NCBI RefSeq assembly: GCF_945952365.1
Contig: NZ_CAMFHX010000012.1
Location: forward strand, 1 to 64,000
From: an uncultured Cetobacterium sp.
Lineage (GTDB): Bacteria > Fusobacteriota > Fusobacteriia > Fusobacteriales > Fusobacteriaceae
DNA: 64,000 nucleotides
Direction: 5' to 3'
A model generated the notes under the pieces. It had not been told where the DNA came from, did no database searches, and saw nothing but the letters and a program-made list of their open reading frames with translations. The position numbers and the translations under genes were made by a program. Below, piece after piece: positions 8,567 through 16,540 of this stretch; positions within the stretch are counted from its first letter, which is position 1; each line of letters opens with the position of its first letter.

Positions 8567-9563
8567 AAAGAGAATTTGTAATATTTTTTATATAAAGACT
8601 AGTTATACACTTATGATTGCATTACTACTTTTAGATAAAAATAGGCGTGGTAGATATTTTATATTGAGTGATTCTATTTCCAATAAAATAAAAAATGAGA
8701 TTTTGAAGAGATACGAAGGAATTTCTATAGATGAAAGAATTTCTTCAAAAAGATTTGGAAAATATTTAAATAAGCTAACTATAGCAGGAAAAGTTAATAA
8801 AGTAAGAAAAAATATATCTAGAAATTCTATAGTTTACGGATATATTTATAATACTTTTTTAGGGGATATATTAAAAAGTAAGTTTAGATATTGTATTTTA
8901 GAAGATGGATTAGCTAATTATGAATTGAAACATAGAAATAAAAAAAAGATTAACTTTAAAAACTTTTTATTAGGTGGAAGTCTTTTTGAATATGAATCTT
9001 ATGGAGTTGGAGATGAGACCAAAAGAATATATTTAACAGGATTAGCTGAAATACCAAAAGAGATAAAAGAGAAAGTTGTATTGGTTAATTTAAAGGAGAT
9101 GTGGGATTTGAAGAGTGAGGATGAAAAAAAAGAAATCCTAGATATTTTCTCGATTTATCCTTCAGAAATAGAAGTGTTAAAGAATGCAAAAAATATTTTA
9201 TTCACTCAGCCACTATCAGAAGATAGTATTCTTTCAGAAGAGGAAAAAGTAGAGTTGTACAAAAAAATAATGAGAAATTATTCAGAAAAAGAGGTTTTAA
9301 TTAAGCCTCATCCAAGAGAAAAAACAGATTATAAAAAAGTTTTTGAAAAAGCAACTATCTTAAAAAGAGAAATACCATTTGAATTGCTTGTATTACTAGG
9401 TGTTAAATTTGAAAAAGCAATAACAATATTTTCAACAGCAGCATTTTCTTTAGGAGAGAAGGTAAAGGTAGATTTTTATGGAACAGAGATTCATCAAAAT
9501 ATATATAAAAATTTTGGAAGTTTAGAAAATATAAAGATAGAGAGAAGAAAGTTAGAGGAATAA
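8553..9563 (+). CDS. GT52-family glycosyltransferase, probable LPS sialyltransferase (Lst-like)
   Basis: A 336-residue protein with the signature of glycosyltransferase family 52 (Neisseria/Haemophilus Lst-type): ILFTQPLSEDSILS near residue 214, VLIKPHPREKTDYKK near 248, REIPFELLVLLG and TIFSTAAFSLG near the C-terminus. Family members move N-acetylneuraminic acid from CMP-Neu5Ac to a terminal galactose of lipooligosaccharide. The call is strengthened by the CMP-sialate synthetase gene 2 nt downstream. GT52 also includes enzymes with other donors (glucose, GlcNAc), so sialic acid is inferred from family plus context. The N-terminus overlaps the upstream ligase gene by 14 nt. Confidence 0.8.
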   Translation: MLKSKKRICNIFYIKTSYTLMIALLLLDKNRRGRYFILSDSISNKIKNEILKRYEGISIDERISSKRFGKYLNKLTIAGKVNKVRKNISRNSIVYGYIYNTFLGDILKSKFRYCILEDGLANYELKHRNKKKINFKNFLLGGSLFEYESYGVGDETKRIYLTGLAEIPKEIKEKVVLVNLKEMWDLKSEDEKKEILDIFSIYPSEIEVLKNAKNILFTQPLSEDSILSEEEKVELYKKIMRNYSEKEVLIKPHPREKTDYKKVFEKATILKREIPFELLVLLGVKFEKAITIFSTAAFSLGEKVKVDFYGTEIHQNIYKNFGSLENIKIERRKLEE

Positions 9564-9565
9564 AA

Positions 9566-10276
9566 GTGTATAAAGATAAAAAAATATTAGCTATAATCCC
9601 AGCAAGAGGTGGAAGTAAGGGTATTCCTAAGAAGAATATAATAGATCTATTAGGAAAGCCATTACTTTATTACTCTATTAAGGGCGCTAAGGAATCAAAA
9701 TATCTAGATAAGATAGTCGTTTCAACAGATGATAAAGAGATTGCAGAGGTAACAGAATCTTTAGGAATAGATGTTCCTTTTTTAAGACCAAAGGAGTTGT
9801 CACAGGATAACTCTAAAAGTATAGACGCTTTTATTCATTCAATTAAAGAGATAGAAAAATTAGGTAAAAGATATGACTATATTCTTTTATTACAAAATAC
9901 GAGTCCTTTGAGACAAAGTTGGCATATCGATGAAGCTATAGAAAAGCTTTTGGAAAGTGACGAAAGAAGTCTAGTTTCAGTTTCAGAAGTGACTGAGCAT
10001 CCTTGCATAATGAGAACCTTAGATGAAAAAGGAAATACATTACCACTAATCTCTATGACAGGAGATATGAGAAGACAGGATTTTCCACCTATATATATAG
10101 TTAATGGAGCGATATATATTCAAAAAAATGATGAACATTTAAATTTGAATACAAACTTGAATGGTGGTAAGTTAGCTTATGTTATGGAAAGAGAGTATTC
10201 TGTAGATATAGATGAATATTTAGATTTAGAGATAGCAACACATTATTTAAAAAGAATGAAAGAAGAGAATCTATGA
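9566..10276 (+). CDS. neuA: CMP-N-acetylneuraminate cytidylyltransferase
   Basis: A 236-residue nucleotidyltransferase. The N-terminal IPARGGSKGIPKKNI (residues 10-24) is the CTP-binding signature of CMP-sialate synthetases. VVSTDDKEIAEV, LLLQNTSPLR, RRQDFPPIYIVNGAIY and VDIDEYLDLEIA complete the family pattern. It activates sialic acid (or a related nonulosonate) with CTP. The start is GTG. It overlaps the symporter gene by 4 nt (ATGA), which couples their translation. No neuB or neuC gene is in the window, so the sugar may come from outside or from genes elsewhere. Pseudaminate or legionaminate activation is an alternative. Confidence 0.85.
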   Translation: MYKDKKILAIIPARGGSKGIPKKNIIDLLGKPLLYYSIKGAKESKYLDKIVVSTDDKEIAEVTESLGIDVPFLRPKELSQDNSKSIDAFIHSIKEIEKLGKRYDYILLLQNTSPLRQSWHIDEAIEKLLESDERSLVSVSEVTEHPCIMRTLDEKGNTLPLISMTGDMRRQDFPPIYIVNGAIYIQKNDEHLNLNTNLNGGKLAYVMEREYSVDIDEYLDLEIATHYLKRMKEENL

Positions 10277-11745
10277 ATTGGGATTGGTTGAACTGGATAG
10301 TTATTTTTATTTATTTTTCAATAATATTAGGAATTGGAATCTATTTTAACAGAAAAAATAAAAATACAGAGGATTATTTTAGAGGCAGTGGAAGCATTCC
10401 AACTTTAGTTACAGCTTGTAGTATCTATGCGACATCATTATCGTCACTTTCTTTTATTGGAATTCCAGGCTCTGTATATAAAAATGGATGGATAATGGGA
10501 ATGGCACCACTTGGAATTATTTTAATGGTGATTTGGGCAGCTGAAACCTTTGTTCCATTTTTTAGAGAGTTAAAAGTTGAAACTGCATATGAATATTTAG
10601 AGATTCGATTTGGAAAAGAGTTTAGAGTTATAGGAAGTTTATCTTTTATAATCTTTCATATAATTAGAATTGCAATAATTTTATATTTACCAGTATTAGC
10701 TTTAGGTATTGTTCTACCGAGTATAAATCCAACTGTTTTAGTAGTTCTAGTTAGTAGCTTTTGTATAGTTTATACATCTTTGGGTGGAATAAAAGCTGTG
10801 GTTTGGTCTGATGCATTTCAAACAATAGTTTTACTTTTAGGAGCGAGTGTTATAATATTTCTAGGAATCTCTTCAATTCCTAAAAATGTAGATATTGTTG
10901 AAATTTTTAGTATGAAGGATATGATAAAAAGTCCTGAGATATTTAAAGTAAGTTTTAGTGGAAAAACTTTATTAGGAATGATTGTAGGAGGTTTTTTAAA
11001 CTCTATATATTCATATGTTGGAAGCCAAGATATAGTTCAAAGGTATGCAACAACAGAATCAACGAATGAAGCTAAAAAAAGTTTATATATGAATATTCCT
11101 TTGTTGTTAATCAGTATTTTTATATTTGTTGGTATGGGATCTGGATTATATATGTTTTTTAAGTATTCAGTAACCTTACCACAAGATATAGTTGGAAATG
11201 CGATACTGCCATATTTTGTTATAAACTATATTCCAAAAGGATTAAGCGGCTTAGTTATAGCAGCTATTTTTGCAGCAACTCAATCTACAGTTTCTTCGAG
11301 TTTAAACTCTATAAGCGTTTGCATAACTTCAGATTTATTGAAGAGTGTAACTAAATGCAGATGTGAAAAAATAAAATTGAAAATAGCTAAATGTATGAGC
11401 TGGGCTGTTGGAATTTTAAGTTCTTTACTTGCTTTGAGATTTTTAAAAATAGGTCAGAGTGATATATTTTTATATTTCCAATCGATTACAGGTTTGTTAG
11501 GAGGACCAATAGCAGGGATATTCTTAGTTGGAATATTTATAAAAAAAGCTGACAGATATTCAGCATGGGTAGGATTTTTAGTCTCTTTATTGACTGCTTT
11601 TTATATTGGAAATCCCATGAAAATTATGAATATATTTTCATGGTATAGAGAGCCAAAAGTTTTTGAATTTTTAATCTCTTTATTTGTAATTGGAAATTGT
11701 GTTTTATCAGCGTGGATAATAAGTTTTATGAGAGCTAAGGATTAA
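10273..11745 (+). CDS. sodium:solute symporter, candidate sialic acid transporter
   Basis: A 490-residue SSS-family protein with about 13 membrane helices. SSS signatures are ATSLSSLSFIGIPGSVY, YTSLGGIKAVVWSDAFQ (the conserved GG-x-KAV-x-TD-like block near residue 170) and AAIFAATQSTVSSSLNSIS, where Ser residues typically form the second sodium site. Known SSS members include SiaT/NanT-type Neu5Ac transporters. Its 4-nt overlap with the CMP-sialate synthetase gene, which lies just after a GT52 gene, makes sialic acid import the best hypothesis; substrate identity is inferred from context. The operon ends in the hairpin at 11731-11765. Confidence 0.8.
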   Translation: MNWDWLNWIVIFIYFSIILGIGIYFNRKNKNTEDYFRGSGSIPTLVTACSIYATSLSSLSFIGIPGSVYKNGWIMGMAPLGIILMVIWAAETFVPFFRELKVETAYEYLEIRFGKEFRVIGSLSFIIFHIIRIAIILYLPVLALGIVLPSINPTVLVVLVSSFCIVYTSLGGIKAVVWSDAFQTIVLLLGASVIIFLGISSIPKNVDIVEIFSMKDMIKSPEIFKVSFSGKTLLGMIVGGFLNSIYSYVGSQDIVQRYATTESTNEAKKSLYMNIPLLLISIFIFVGMGSGLYMFFKYSVTLPQDIVGNAILPYFVINYIPKGLSGLVIAAIFAATQSTVSSSLNSISVCITSDLLKSVTKCRCEKIKLKIAKCMSWAVGILSSLLALRFLKIGQSDIFLYFQSITGLLGGPIAGIFLVGIFIKKADRYSAWVGFLVSLLTAFYIGNPMKIMNIFSWYREPKVFEFLISLFVIGNCVLSAWIISFMRAKD

Positions 11746-11765
11746 ATCCCTAGCTCTTTTTTTAA
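11731..11765. terminator. bidirectional terminator between convergent genes
   Basis: AGAGCTAaGGAT and ATCCcTAGCTCT form a stem around a 3-nt loop, followed by a T-run on the plus strand. It overlaps the last codons of both convergent genes. The AGAGCTAG / CTAGCTCT stem recurs in several terminators of this window. Confidence 0.85.
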
Positions 11766-12677
11766 TTTTTCAGAATAGATATCCACGATATTGGCATCAT
11801 ATTTTGTGCAATCCTTTTGGAACTTCTGAAGAATCTCTTTTGGATTACAGCTACCGATCTCTTTGAAATAGCTCAGATAGTAGTTATAATTTCCTACAAC
11901 AACTCTACGAGTTTTCTCATCATCAGAGATGTTACTGCTTTCATCTGAAATTTGAGTTCTAAATTTCCAACGTCCATTTATCGCTAACACAAGACCAGCG
12001 TTTATATCCTTACAAAAGTTCTTTTTATACTCTAGCAGTATTCGTTTATAGATATTTTGAAACTCCTCTAGAGTTAGATTGGGATTAGCATTTAGGATAT
12101 TGGCTGCTGTCTTTTCATCTACAACAGAACATATAAACTCTCTAAGAGTTAGTTTAGTATTTTTTTTGTTTAGATTTTTTTGGTTAGAAATAGTCTTAGT
12201 AATATCTTTATTAGTATAGGGGGCATTTTCCAGTTGTGGAGTATCCACATCTGGAATACTCATATCTGGAATATCCACATGTGGGATATCCATATCTGGG
12301 GAAGTGGGTAGTGGTGCAATCAAAGGAAGTTGCGAAGTAGATTCCAGAGCACCCTCAGGAAAAGTTTCTTTCAGAAGTTCTTTACAATCAAACATGTAGT
12401 AAAAAACTTTCTGTTCGCCCTTTTTAGCAAACTGGACATTCGTCAGTTTGTAGATATACCCATTTTTTTCGAGTGCTGAGAGTAGTTTCAACACTCGATC
12501 CTTACCAATTTTTAACTCTTTCATAAGCCCATTTGGATTTATATTCCAATCAGGTGGCTTTGAAAGCAGCAAAGTCGCGAAACCTAGAACCTCTAGGTTG
12601 TATTTACAGTTGTGAATAATTTCATTATATAGTTGAGTATAGTTGTTTATACTGTTATTTTTTATTATATATCTCAT
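11742..12677 (-). CDS. Rep-like winged-helix protein with pentapeptide repeats
   Basis: A 311-residue protein. The N-terminal domain (about residues 1-105) looks like a winged helix (MKELKIGKDRVLKLLSALEKNGYIYK). It is followed by a low-complexity linker of five-residue repeats (DIPHV, DIPDM, SIPDV, DTPQL, about residues 123-147), a Lys/Asn-rich stretch and a helical C-terminal domain with WKFRTQ. Proline-rich pentads between a HTH domain and a C-terminal region are typical of replication-initiator-like proteins of Firmicute plasmids and phages, so a Rep-like role is likely but unproven. It is the last gene of a three-gene operon with overlapping ends. Confidence 0.5.
   Translation of the reverse strand: MRYIIKNNSINNYTQLYNEIIHNCKYNLEVLGFATLLLSKPPDWNINPNGLMKELKIGKDRVLKLLSALEKNGYIYKLTNVQFAKKGEQKVFYYMFDCKELLKETFPEGALESTSQLPLIAPLPTSPDMDIPHVDIPDMSIPDVDTPQLENAPYTNKDITKTISNQKNLNKKNTKLTLREFICSVVDEKTAANILNANPNLTLEEFQNIYKRILLEYKKNFCKDINAGLVLAINGRWKFRTQISDESSNISDDEKTRRVVVGNYNYYLSYFKEIGSCNPKEILQKFQKDCTKYDANIVDIYSEKLKKELGI
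12232..12306 (-). repeat. 15-bp tandem repeat inside the Rep-like gene
   Basis: Five imperfect 15-nt units start at 12232, 12247, 12262, 12277 and 12292. In the coding direction each encodes a five-residue unit around a central Ile/Thr-Pro. The period is a multiple of three, so copy-number change would keep the frame. Confidence 0.8.
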
Positions 12678-13008
12678 AGTCCCCCTTTATATAATTTTTA
12701 TAGTATCGGTTACATAAAAGTTTTCCGACCTCTAGGATAAAAAGCATCTCCGAGTTATTGATAGCATATTTACGGATATTTTTATTTTTTATATTTTCAT
12801 CTAGAGTAGCTTCATATATAGGCAGAGTTTTTAAAATTATTGTTTTAGGTTGAATTTCACCAAAATTTTCAAGTAGAAGTTGATTAAAAATAACTGAAAA
12901 ATTATCAAATGTAAGGTTAGAAGGTAAGCAGTTAGAATTTTTTCTTAAAAAATCACAAAAGTTTTCTTTAGGAAAGTCATCACTTTTTTTCATCACTCTT
13001 TTCTTCAT
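12655..13008 (-). CDS. unknown protein of the Rep-like operon
   Basis: A 117-residue protein of no recognised family. The N-terminus is basic (MKKRVMKKSDD), the middle is predicted helical and the C-terminal 30 residues are rich in Lys, Tyr and Asn. It overlaps the Rep-like gene by 23 nt and touches the upstream HTH gene (1-nt overlap), so the three are co-translated. No catalytic motif is visible. Its place between a small HTH protein and a Rep-like protein suggests an accessory replication or control role, which is inference only. Confidence 0.6.
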   Translation of the reverse strand: MKKRVMKKSDDFPKENFCDFLRKNSNCLPSNLTFDNFSVIFNQLLLENFGEIQPKTIILKTLPIYEATLDENIKNKNIRKYAINNSEMLFILEVGKLLCNRYYKNYIKGDYEIYNKK

Positions 13009-13205
13009 TAAATCGCCTCCGCTATTAAGAATTGAATTAAATCCTCTTTTTTAAAATAATAGATATTACTAGTTTTGTAGGCTATAAGTTTGTTAGTGTT
13101 GATTATTCTTCGAATAGTAGAATCAGATTTGTTAAGAAAATTGATAAGTTGCTTTATACCAAAAAAATCGTCAAGTAGATGAACTAGTTCATAAAGTGTT
13201 TTCAT
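13008..13205 (-). CDS. small helix-turn-helix DNA-binding protein
   Basis: A 65-residue protein with an excisionase/MerR-like HTH: FGIKQLINFLNKSDSTIRRI (about residues 15-34) followed by a short wing (LIAYKTSNIYYFKKEDLIQFL). This is the usual size of Xis-like factors or plasmid/phage helix-turn-helix regulators. The start has a ribosome site (AGGTGATG). It is the first gene of the leftward three-gene operon and faces the repeat-bearing control region at 13206-13452. Confidence 0.65.
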   Translation of the reverse strand: MKTLYELVHLLDDFFGIKQLINFLNKSDSTIRRIINTNKLIAYKTSNIYYFKKEDLIQFLIAEAI

Positions 13206-13230
13206 AATACATCACCTCTAAATTTTTTTA

Positions 13231-13248
13231 TGGTCATTAAAAGGACCA
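13231..13248. promoter_or_regulatory. inverted repeat, possible operator
   Basis: ATGGTC-ATTAAA-AGGACCAT-type symmetry (TGGTC and GACCA arms) lies between the HTH gene start and its probable promoter. Its position fits an operator for autoregulation by the HTH protein. This is inference from symmetry and place only. Confidence 0.4.
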
Positions 13249-13302
13249 TTAGTAAGAATATAATATGAAAAAAGTAAAAAATCAATATTTGTATTACGTT
13301 TT

Positions 13303-13366
13303 TTTTCTAAACTAGTCAAAAATAAAAATAGTATGAAAATAAAAATAGTATTTTCTAAACTAGTCA
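13303..13366. repeat. direct repeat pair TTTTCTAAACTAGTCA (iteron-like)
   Basis: TTTTCTAAACTAGTCA occurs at 13303-13318 and 13351-13366, 48 bp apart. AAAATAAAAATAGTAT-like sequence lies between and is itself partly repeated. Next to a HTH / Rep-like operon, such repeats could be iterons or operator sites. Two copies are too few to claim an origin. Confidence 0.5.
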
Positions 13367-13392
13367 GATTTTATGACTTTGTTTTTTTCTTG

Positions 13393-13401
13393 TGATATGA
13401 T
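13393..13401 (+). promoter_or_regulatory. extended -10 promoter
   Basis: TG-A-TATGAT lies about 50 nt upstream of the ATG at 13453, with an excellent ribosome site (AGGAGGTAG) in between. It is the likely promoter of the two-gene unit 13453-13939 and lies just downstream of the direct repeats. Confidence 0.5.
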
Positions 13402-13452
13402 TAAACCATCTCGAGAGAAAAAGTAAAAATAAAAATTTTAGGAGGTAGTAGA

Positions 13453-13776
13453 ATGACAAACCAAGAAGCAAAATGGATTTTAGAGGCTGAGATTGAGAAG
13501 AAAAAGAAGTCGATAGCAAATGAGAGTAATTTTTTAAGAGAACTTACAGATGACAGATCAGTTTTAATGTATATTGAGATTCTGCAAAGCGAAGGAAAGC
13601 CACTACCAGCAGGTTCAGGATATGATTCATACACAGAGTGGAAAACTCAGATAGAGAAGGAGATCAAATCAGGAGAGACATCTTTAGTTAGAATAGAGAC
13701 AGAGAGAGCAGAGCTTAGAGCATTTGAATTTTTCGTAGAGAATGCACCATTAGTGGATAGTCCATCAGAGGCCTAG
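13453..13776 (+). CDS. small coiled-coil protein, unknown function
   Basis: A 107-residue, highly charged protein, mainly helical with Lys/Glu heptad-like character (about residues 8-35 and 57-90) around a central GKPLPAGSGYDSYTEWK segment. No family is recognised. The start is firm: ATG preceded by AGGAGGTAGTAGA. It forms a two-gene unit with the small membrane peptide at 13781, which begins 4 nt after its stop across the 12-bp palindrome AGGCCTAGGCCT. It may be a phage or plasmid structural/chaperone-like protein, but nothing in sequence proves this. Confidence 0.65.
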   Translation: MTNQEAKWILEAEIEKKKKSIANESNFLRELTDDRSVLMYIEILQSEGKPLPAGSGYDSYTEWKTQIEKEIKSGETSLVRIETERAELRAFEFFVENAPLVDSPSEA

Positions 13777-13780
13777 GCCT

Positions 13781-13939
13781 ATGGTAAAGATACTAAAAAT
13801 ATTATATATAATCCTTTCAATAGCTGGAATGGCAGTTACAGGAAGCAACACCTTAGTGTTAAAAGATATCGGAGTGAAGGTGAGTAAACTAAACAGTGTT
13901 CCTCAAGTAACTTCACACTCGCAGATACATATAAATTAA
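13781..13939 (+). CDS. small membrane or secreted peptide, 52 residues
   Basis: A 52-residue ORF with a hydrophobic N-terminal segment (ILKILYIILSIAGMAVTG, about residues 4-21) preceded by Lys, then a polar tail. This fits a signal-anchor or signal peptide. It starts 4 nt after the previous stop and ends immediately before a terminator hairpin, so it is placed as the second gene of a complete unit. No good separate ribosome site is present, so it would rely on coupling. Function is unknown. Confidence 0.5.
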   Translation: MVKILKILYIILSIAGMAVTGSNTLVLKDIGVKVSKLNSVPQVTSHSQIHIN

Positions 13940-13941
13940 AT

Positions 13942-13977
13942 AAAAAGGGTCTAGGATATTTCCTAGGCCTTTTGTCT
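13942..13977 (+). terminator. rho-independent terminator
   Basis: AAAAGGgtCTAGG and CCTAGgCCTTTT form a stem with a small internal loop around ATATTT, ending in TTTTGTCTTT. It closes the 13453-13939 unit and insulates the O-antigen operon that follows. Confidence 0.8.
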
Positions 13978-14103
13978 TTAATTAGATTACCAAAATCATT
14001 CTTAAAATTCGAATAGAATACAAAAAAATATTTTAAAAGATACTTCTTGAAGGTTTTTTAAATAAAAATAAAAAAGTTTCTACTTTTTTTAGTGTTAGAA
14101 AAA

Positions 14104-14112
14104 TGTTATAAT
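14104..14112 (+). promoter_or_regulatory. extended -10 promoter of the O-antigen operon
   Basis: TG-T-TATAAT lies about 38 nt upstream of the ATG at 14151; a GGGAGAGGAAAGG ribosome site follows. No ops/JUMPstart-like sequence is visible nearby, so RfaH-type antitermination is not indicated. Confidence 0.6.
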
Positions 14113-14150
14113 ATTTCTGGAAAATAAAATTTTAAAAGGGAGAGGAAAGG

Positions 14151-16523
14151 ATGAAGCACGAAGTTTCTACAGAATTTAGGCACGATGACGACGAGATTGA
14201 TTTAATCGAGTTGTTGATGATACTTGTAAGAGAGAGAAAAACGATACTTATTACAGCGATAGTGGTTACGTTTTTATCATTGGGTGGGGCACTTTATGAA
14301 AGAAATATCTCTAAAAGAGCAGAGGTTATATTAACGCCAAAAAGTTCAACTTTTGGAGAGAGTAACTTTTTAGTAGCTGGTGTACTAGAAAAGGTGTATT
14401 CTGAAAATGATATAAGAGTAAAACAGAAGCTAACATTGGATGAATTCCGTGGTAAATTTAAAATAGAGGGCGTTGTACCAAAATCTATTCAAGATAGGCA
14501 GGCGTTTTTAGCTAAAAATGCAGAGACGTTAACATATAATCCAACATCATATAAGATTAGTTTAAGAGTTGGAAGTATATCAGAAAGTGAAAGAGTTCTT
14601 CAAAACTATGTAGAAAACTTAAACTCTTACTACAGAGAGCAACGTGAATCAACATATAGATTTAAAGAGTTTGACACAGGTATTTTAGAGGATAGCAGAT
14701 ATAACTATCAGGATTATATCAGAATTTTAGAATCTAGAAAGTCAGCACTAAAAGATTTGATAGATGGAAGAGAGACTTCGAGATTAGATTATGTTTCTTA
14801 CGGATTTGGATATAGAGAGATAAGAGTAGCGCTAGAAAATTTAGAGGGAATTAGAATCCAAGAGTTAAAAAACTACCTTTTAGCGACTAATATAGTTAGA
14901 GATAAAGAGAAATTTAGAAGTGAGTTTATAAATAGAAAGTTTAGATTGGAAAACAGCATCAAAGAGAAAAAAGATGAGGCTTTAAACTATAAAACTTTGG
15001 TGGATAATTATAAGTTTGAAAACAACGATATGATAGTTCCAAAAGGTGTAAAGATTGCTTTGGGGGATAACGCTAGAGAGAGATATTACACAGAACTGAT
15101 GTCAAGCTATTTAAAAGCAGAGAGTGAATCTCTGAATCTTCAAGAGGAGTTAAAAGAGTTGATCTATATAAACAAAAACTTAAGAGTGGCAAATGCTACT
15201 GAGCAAGAGTATATAGTGGAAAGATTAAAGATGATAATAACAGATTATAACGCGATAGTGGATAGAGCTAATAGATTGGAAGCAAAAGAGAACCATATAG
15301 ACAATGGAAAATTGATTCAAGTTGCAGCTCCAGTGGAGATAGCTTCAAATTCAAAAGCAAAGCTTATTTTAGCGGTTGGAGTTGTAATGGGAGTGTTCTT
15401 AGGGATAATGATGGCGTTTCTTAAAAACTTCTATTCATCGTTTAAAAAAGCTAGTAAAGGCTTAATGGCGATAGGGATGATCTTCTTTATCGGTGTAAAT
15501 TCATACTCGAAAGAGGAGGTTGTAATAGGGTTTACTCATAAAGAGATGAAGCAGGGATTGAATCCAGATAGAACAGCTTTCGATTTGTATGATGTTTTAC
15601 TGAAGGGATATCTAGTGGATAAACTTGGATTACCTATAAGCGAGATGAAGGATGTGAGTATCTCACCAATCTTCCCGATAGATAGTTTAAAAATGGTAGA
15701 AAACAGATTGAAAGATGGAGAGAGTGGATATCTTTATATTCCTACAGAGTATAGAGTGACTCTGAATTTAAAGGATTCTAAGATGGAGAAAGAGATGAAG
15801 GAGAAGTTAGTATTAGAGTTTCCAACATTCTATATAAACTACTTCTTAGAGATAAGTACAGCAAAGCACCCTGATTACTTAGATCAGTATGACAACTATA
15901 GAGATACAATGAAAGCCTTAACAAATCTGATGAATGGGCTAAAAGCTGAGATTGAACAGAGAAAGGCTAATGCACCAACAAAAGAGATATTCTATGAGTA
16001 TAACAACTTAGGAGTAGAGCTGAGTAAAACAAGTGACGTGAGATATAGAGATACAGTTAACTTTATAAGATCGAATCATCTGGTTAGAGATATCGCACTA
16101 GAAAAGATATTTTTAACAGGAGAGAACAGATATATAAATCTAACTTTAGAATCTCTGGCTAGCAAAAAGAAGACATATGTAAATATATTGAAAAACTATA
16201 CAACAGGAGAGCGTAGCGCTTCTATTTTAGAGAGTGGAGATCTAGCTATGAGTGCTGACTCTGGGTTACGTGAAAAGCAGTATATAGATATATCGAAAAC
16301 ATATGTAAACAATCTGAATGCTGAGAATAGTTTAAAAATCAGATTATTAGAGAATGAGCGTAACTTAAAAGAGATGAGACTACCTACAGAGGTAGAGATG
16401 GATAGATTGAAAAGAGAGTTTAAAGAGGTTCAAGAGGAGCTGAACTCTATCGTGGATAGAATGGTAGCCGTTGAGCTGAGAGACTACAGAAGAGAGTATG
16501 TAGGAAGTGTAAAGGTATTTTAA
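14151..16523 (+). CDS. Wzz-like polysaccharide co-polymerase with a duplicated periplasmic domain
   Basis: A 790-residue protein, about twice the usual Wzz length. Residues 1-430 look like a standard chain-length determinant: cytoplasmic N-terminus, first membrane helix about 33-52, a coiled-coil-rich periplasmic domain, and a second helix about 402-424 (LILAVGVVMGVFLGIMMAFL). A third hydrophobic segment (about 436-452, GLMAIGMIFFIGVNSYS), resembling a signal peptide, leads into a second roughly 340-residue periplasmic-type domain. Parts of the two halves align by eye: NPTSYKISLRV with IPTEYRVTLNL, and YNYQDYIRILESRKSALKDLI with DNYRDTMKALTNLMNGLKAEI. It heads the O-antigen operon and should set chain length with the Wzy candidate at 24292. 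Fusion of a Wzz gene with a secreted paralogue is the likely origin. Confidence 0.75.
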   Translation: MKHEVSTEFRHDDDEIDLIELLMILVRERKTILITAIVVTFLSLGGALYERNISKRAEVILTPKSSTFGESNFLVAGVLEKVYSENDIRVKQKLTLDEFRGKFKIEGVVPKSIQDRQAFLAKNAETLTYNPTSYKISLRVGSISESERVLQNYVENLNSYYREQRESTYRFKEFDTGILEDSRYNYQDYIRILESRKSALKDLIDGRETSRLDYVSYGFGYREIRVALENLEGIRIQELKNYLLATNIVRDKEKFRSEFINRKFRLENSIKEKKDEALNYKTLVDNYKFENNDMIVPKGVKIALGDNARERYYTELMSSYLKAESESLNLQEELKELIYINKNLRVANATEQEYIVERLKMIITDYNAIVDRANRLEAKENHIDNGKLIQVAAPVEIASNSKAKLILAVGVVMGVFLGIMMAFLKNFYSSFKKASKGLMAIGMIFFIGVNSYSKEEVVIGFTHKEMKQGLNPDRTAFDLYDVLLKGYLVDKLGLPISEMKDVSISPIFPIDSLKMVENRLKDGESGYLYIPTEYRVTLNLKDSKMEKEMKEKLVLEFPTFYINYFLEISTAKHPDYLDQYDNYRDTMKALTNLMNGLKAEIEQRKANAPTKEIFYEYNNLGVELSKTSDVRYRDTVNFIRSNHLVRDIALEKIFLTGENRYINLTLESLASKKKTYVNILKNYTTGERSASILESGDLAMSADSGLREKQYIDISKTYVNNLNAENSLKIRLLENERNLKEMRLPTEVEMDRLKREFKEVQEELNSIVDRMVAVELRDYRREYVGSVKVF

Positions 16524-16540
16524 TTTAGGGGGGAATAAAG

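Noticed and set aside
13206-13452. Calling a plasmid replication origin
   Set aside because: Only two repeat copies and no DnaA box or AT-melting pattern distinct from the background.
14000-14150. ops/JUMPstart element before the O-antigen operon
   Set aside because: No GGCGGTAG-type sequence found; only an extended -10 promoter is supported.
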